A stretch of 64,000 nt of DNA from Sphagnum compactum (lineage: Eukaryota; Bryophyta; Sphagnopsida; Sphagnales): positions 15,443,118 through 15,507,117 of the forward strand of contig OZ234503.1 in assembly GCA_965153455.1 (NCBI GenBank), given 5' to 3'. Under the pieces are notes generated by a model. It worked only from the letters and a program-made list of their open reading frames with translations, was not told the DNA's origin and did not search any database. Shown here piece after piece: positions 61,095-64,000 of the stretch; position 1 is the first letter of the stretch, and each line of letters starts with the position of its first letter. A program made the translations under genes and the position numbers.

Positions 61095-62262
61095 GGAAAA
61101 GGCAGTCTGAAGGTATGCTGGGTGCACTGGGTGCTTTTACATAAAACAGATCTGCTATACAATTTTGGCAATTGTACATGTGCTTGTGTTGTACACACTA
61201 TCTCTTGCAGCTGTCTCTGCAGATCTGTTGGTGAAGAGCGCATGTGATCAAACTATGCAATCAAGTGTTAATTACTACCAACTGCATTCATAGTAGAGTC
61301 TTTCTGTTGCTAAACATACGCTACTTTGTTGCAGTTCTATATCAGGTACTTTGCCCTCAGAAAGAGAGAGTGAGGAAATGAATGGTGCATAGTCCTCCAT
61401 TCACCAGCACTAGGACAGACCTGAAACACAAACAATCAGGAGGAAAAACAATTCTATCAGAGAATTTCAATACAGTGCAGACCTCAGACTGCAGTAACTC
61501 AAGAAATTGTACTAGCTGGGATATCAACCTCCCAACACATCCAACAAGCTTCTTTCCTGTTCCCCCTGCCCTGTAAAGGTTAAAAGCAGACCTTAGTTTT
61601 TTGCCACTTTTTCTCTTATCAGTTGGATGTCCCACCATAATCTGTATGGTGGATATCTTGCTAAGTTCAAGGAGTCTTAACAGTACAGTTATGCTTGTCA
61701 GACAGTGTGGCTTTGATGATTCTTGGAGGGATGTCAGTGACCTGAAATTGATGCAGTTGCAGATGGGCTGATTGAATCTCAAGATATCTGACCGGTAGTT
61801 CTGTTATTGGTACTTTCACTGTCGTTGGCAAGTGCACTGGGTAGATGCAGCTTATGGACTTGTGTATTTGAGCCCTTTCTGTACACTAAGTCCTGAAGGT
61901 GAAAAGCGTTGCTGCAAGAACTTAGTGCTGCGTTTCAGTATTTCACACTTCTCAGTTCTGTAGCAGTCCAGCGATGCGGGTGGAGATTTTATGTAGATAA
62001 GCCAAATGTGCATAGCTTTCTTTCTTTTTGTTCTGTCTTTCTTTCTTGTACGGTGGTGAAGGTTGCCATGTTTTCATTCATCATAATCAGAGTCAGGAGT
62101 GCTTAAATACGCATAGTTCATCAATGATGCATGTTCAGTTCAAGGTTCTGTCTCACCCAAGAGGTTGATTAGAATGACCTTGGAAATGTTTTATTGGCGC
62201 TCTTGTTATGAGGAAATGTTCAGGCAGAAGCCATTTGTCATGAGTTTTTTTTCTTAATTGAC
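61095..62262 (+). other. Probable 3' UTR of the repeat-protein gene
   Basis: No coding frame. The minus-strand frame 61357-61782 has no recognisable feature and probably arises by chance. Composition stays gene-like up to the AATAAA at 62263. Confidence 0.45.
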
Positions 62263-62268
62263 AATAAA
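62263..62268 (+). terminator. Candidate polyadenylation signal
   Basis: AATAAA about 1.17 kb past the stop codon, at the point where composition becomes AT-rich. A nearer, weaker signal could be used instead. Confidence 0.4.
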
Positions 62269-62404
62269 ACACAGAGACTAGAGAACTAGACAATTAGAAT
62301 CTTGCTTTTTTTTGTTAACCACCTTCTAATCCTACACGTTTAAATGTTGTATGTTTCTCATATGTAAGATAAGGTTAGTCACGAGTTGCCTTGATGAATG
62401 CCAT

Positions 62405-62490
62405 GCAGGTCTATGTTGTTGAAGACATGAGAGGTGTCAAGTGCATTGCAGGCCTATGTTGTTGAAGACATGAGAGGTGTCAAGTGCATT
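62405..62490. repeat. 43-bp direct duplication
   Basis: GCAGGTCTATGTTGTTGAAG and the following GACATGAGAGGTGTCAAGTG-type sequence occur twice, at 62405 and 62448. Confidence 0.85.
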
Positions 62491-62949
62491 GCGGTTGTTT
62501 TGGGGTTTTGTTCATTTGTAAGGTATTAATCTACATTGCTTGTAATGTATCATGTTTTCAAATGCTTGACCTCCGTCACCTATTCCTTCTTGATATCCCT
62601 ATATTTCATTACTTGTTACACGACCCAAAATGACTTAAATCCTTTTTGCAACATCGTTACATTCACTTAGCTCATTATCCCCATACTTGATCATATTGCA
62701 ATGAATGGATTCAACCCGTTTGCTTTTGAAACTGGAATCTTGCACCTTTCCATCATATTTTAGGGGAATTTTCCTGCACTTTCTAGCATGTTTTCTACTA
62801 AAGGAGAAACCTGAATCAAAGGTTAAGTGCAAGGCAAGTTAACAACAGACATGACACCAATAATGTCTCAAGAAGCATTCTTGTGAAACCAGCAATCAAG
62901 CCCAAAAGCCCCAAGCATTTTTGTGCTTATTATGGATGTTCCCAAACAT
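62491..62949. other. Intergenic DNA without a recognisable gene
   Basis: AT-rich; no coding or structural signal. It leads into the palindrome-cored repeat. Confidence 0.5.
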
Positions 62950-64000
62950 CCATGGATGAATTTCATCCATGAATAGTAAAAAGCTTTCCGTATGAGGTTA
63001 TGTGCAAGACAATAAACATCAAACCAATATAACATCCCAAAAGTTATGTCCAAGTGTTTTGTGTCCCAAGAAGAAGGTGAGTGTGAAACAAGCATCAAAC
63101 CTTAAAGTTCAAGCAAATTGTGTGTTTCATATTTTGGCAAATGTCCATGGATGAAATTCATCCATGAATAATAAAGTTAAGCTATATGAATATCCCTATA
63201 TTAAAATTTATAAGACATTTTTGTGTTGTGTAAATATCTATCTACCTACCTACCTACCTACCTACCTAGTCTAAGGAATCCCAAACTCCTTTGGTAAGTC
63301 CAAATAGTTGTGTCCCAAGGACCCACACCAAAAAAACAATCATCGACCCAAAGCTCAAGCAATTCTATATTGCCTGTGAACAAAACATCAATGGATGGAA
63401 TTCATCCATGAACAATTCAATTTATCCATTATGAATTTACAATATCAAAATCGGGTGTAAAAATAGTTTGTCTCCTTTTGTGTCAAAAGATACCTGCCCT
63501 AGACTCAAGAAAAAGCCAAAACCCTAAGTAAAAAAAACTCCAAATGGTTTTGTGGTCCCAAGATAGAAACGTGCAAGCTAAGACAAAAATCAAGTCCAAC
63601 AAGCTCAACAAGCAATTGTGTGTAGTTATATTCACATACAAACAATCCATGGATGAAAGTCATCCATGAACGACCACACTAAGCTACAATAATGTGAACT
63701 AACTATTAGATCAAATTGTATGAAAAGAACAATGTGTTGTGTTATAGGTACCTATGTGCTATGTTCACAAACATCCATGGATGAAAATCATCCATGAAAC
63801 ACTAACATCAAGATATAATAATGTGAACTATTAGGTGAGCTCAAGCAATTAAGTTTTGAATATTGTTCACACACTCCATGGATGAAAATCATCCATGAAA
63901 CACTAACATCAAGATATAATAATGTGAACTATTAGGTGAGCTCAAGCAATTAAGTTTTGAATATTGTTCACACATTCCATGGATGAAAATCATCCATGAA
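62950..64000. repeat. Satellite-like repeat with palindromic core, continuing past the window
   Basis: A core close to the perfect palindrome ATGGATGAAATTCATCCAT recurs at about 62950, 63145, 63389, 63647, 63775, 63876 and 63977. Spacing is irregular at first (195, 244, 258, 128 bp), then exactly 101 bp for the last units, which are nearly identical. A (TACC)n run lies at 63241-63268 between units. The minus-strand frame 62868-63098 is a by-product. Confidence 0.85.

Noticed and set aside
62950-64000. CRISPR-like array of regularly spaced palindromic repeats
   Set aside because: The repeated unit is the whole 101 bp including the spacer, early spacing is irregular, and the context is a plant nuclear genome. 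It is satellite DNA.

Overview
This is a nuclear window from a land plant. It has large spliced genes with GT-AG introns, a MIKC* MADS-box gene, a PRAF/RLD-type PH-RCC1-FYVE-BRX gene, and AT-rich repetitive DNA between the genes. The MADS gene is of the P-subfamily, with I-domain and K-domain features I associate with spore-bearing plants. Together with the AT-rich intergenic DNA this points to a seedless plant. A fern is my first guess, but a lycophyte or moss is not excluded. I could not run a search, so the species is not determined.

Layout: (1) 1-2973, AT-rich DNA and then a more GC-rich upstream region. (2) 2974-7462, + strand, MIKC* MADS-box gene, rebuilt as 10 exons whose reading phases all agree. 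It carries a second, similar I-domain exon in the same phase. (3) 8.6-12.2 kb, very AT-rich spacer. (4) 12956-20084, + strand, a 9-exon PRAF/RLD-type gene giving 1222 aa (PH, seven RCC1 blades, variant FYVE, coiled coil, BRX). (5) 20.1-48.4 kb, about 28 kb with no intact gene. It holds microsatellites, a G+T-rich strand-asymmetric block, a repeat family with TACC/GGTA palindromes, a decayed SWIM-domain (Mutator-like) transposase, two adjacent gene fragments (a C2H2 finger and the C-terminal part of a CRAL-TRIO/SEC14 domain), short tandem arrays, an interstitial telomere-type repeat, and a cluster of long poly-G and poly-C tracts. (6) 49622-61094, + strand, a gene for a very large (about 2860-2870 aa) low-complexity protein that I do not recognise. 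It carries three separate tandem-repeat arrays (9 x 73 aa, 5 x 37 aa, 10 x 46 aa). (7) From 62950 to the window edge, a satellite-like repeat with a palindromic core that becomes a regular 101-bp array.

The three genes do not look functionally linked. By family knowledge, the MADS protein is a nuclear transcription factor and the PRAF protein a membrane and polarity regulator. The repeat protein is probably nuclear, judging only from its basic clusters. The best leads are the duplicated I-domain exon, the triple-array repeat protein, the zinc-finger/CRAL-TRIO fragment pair, and the homopolymer tract cluster.
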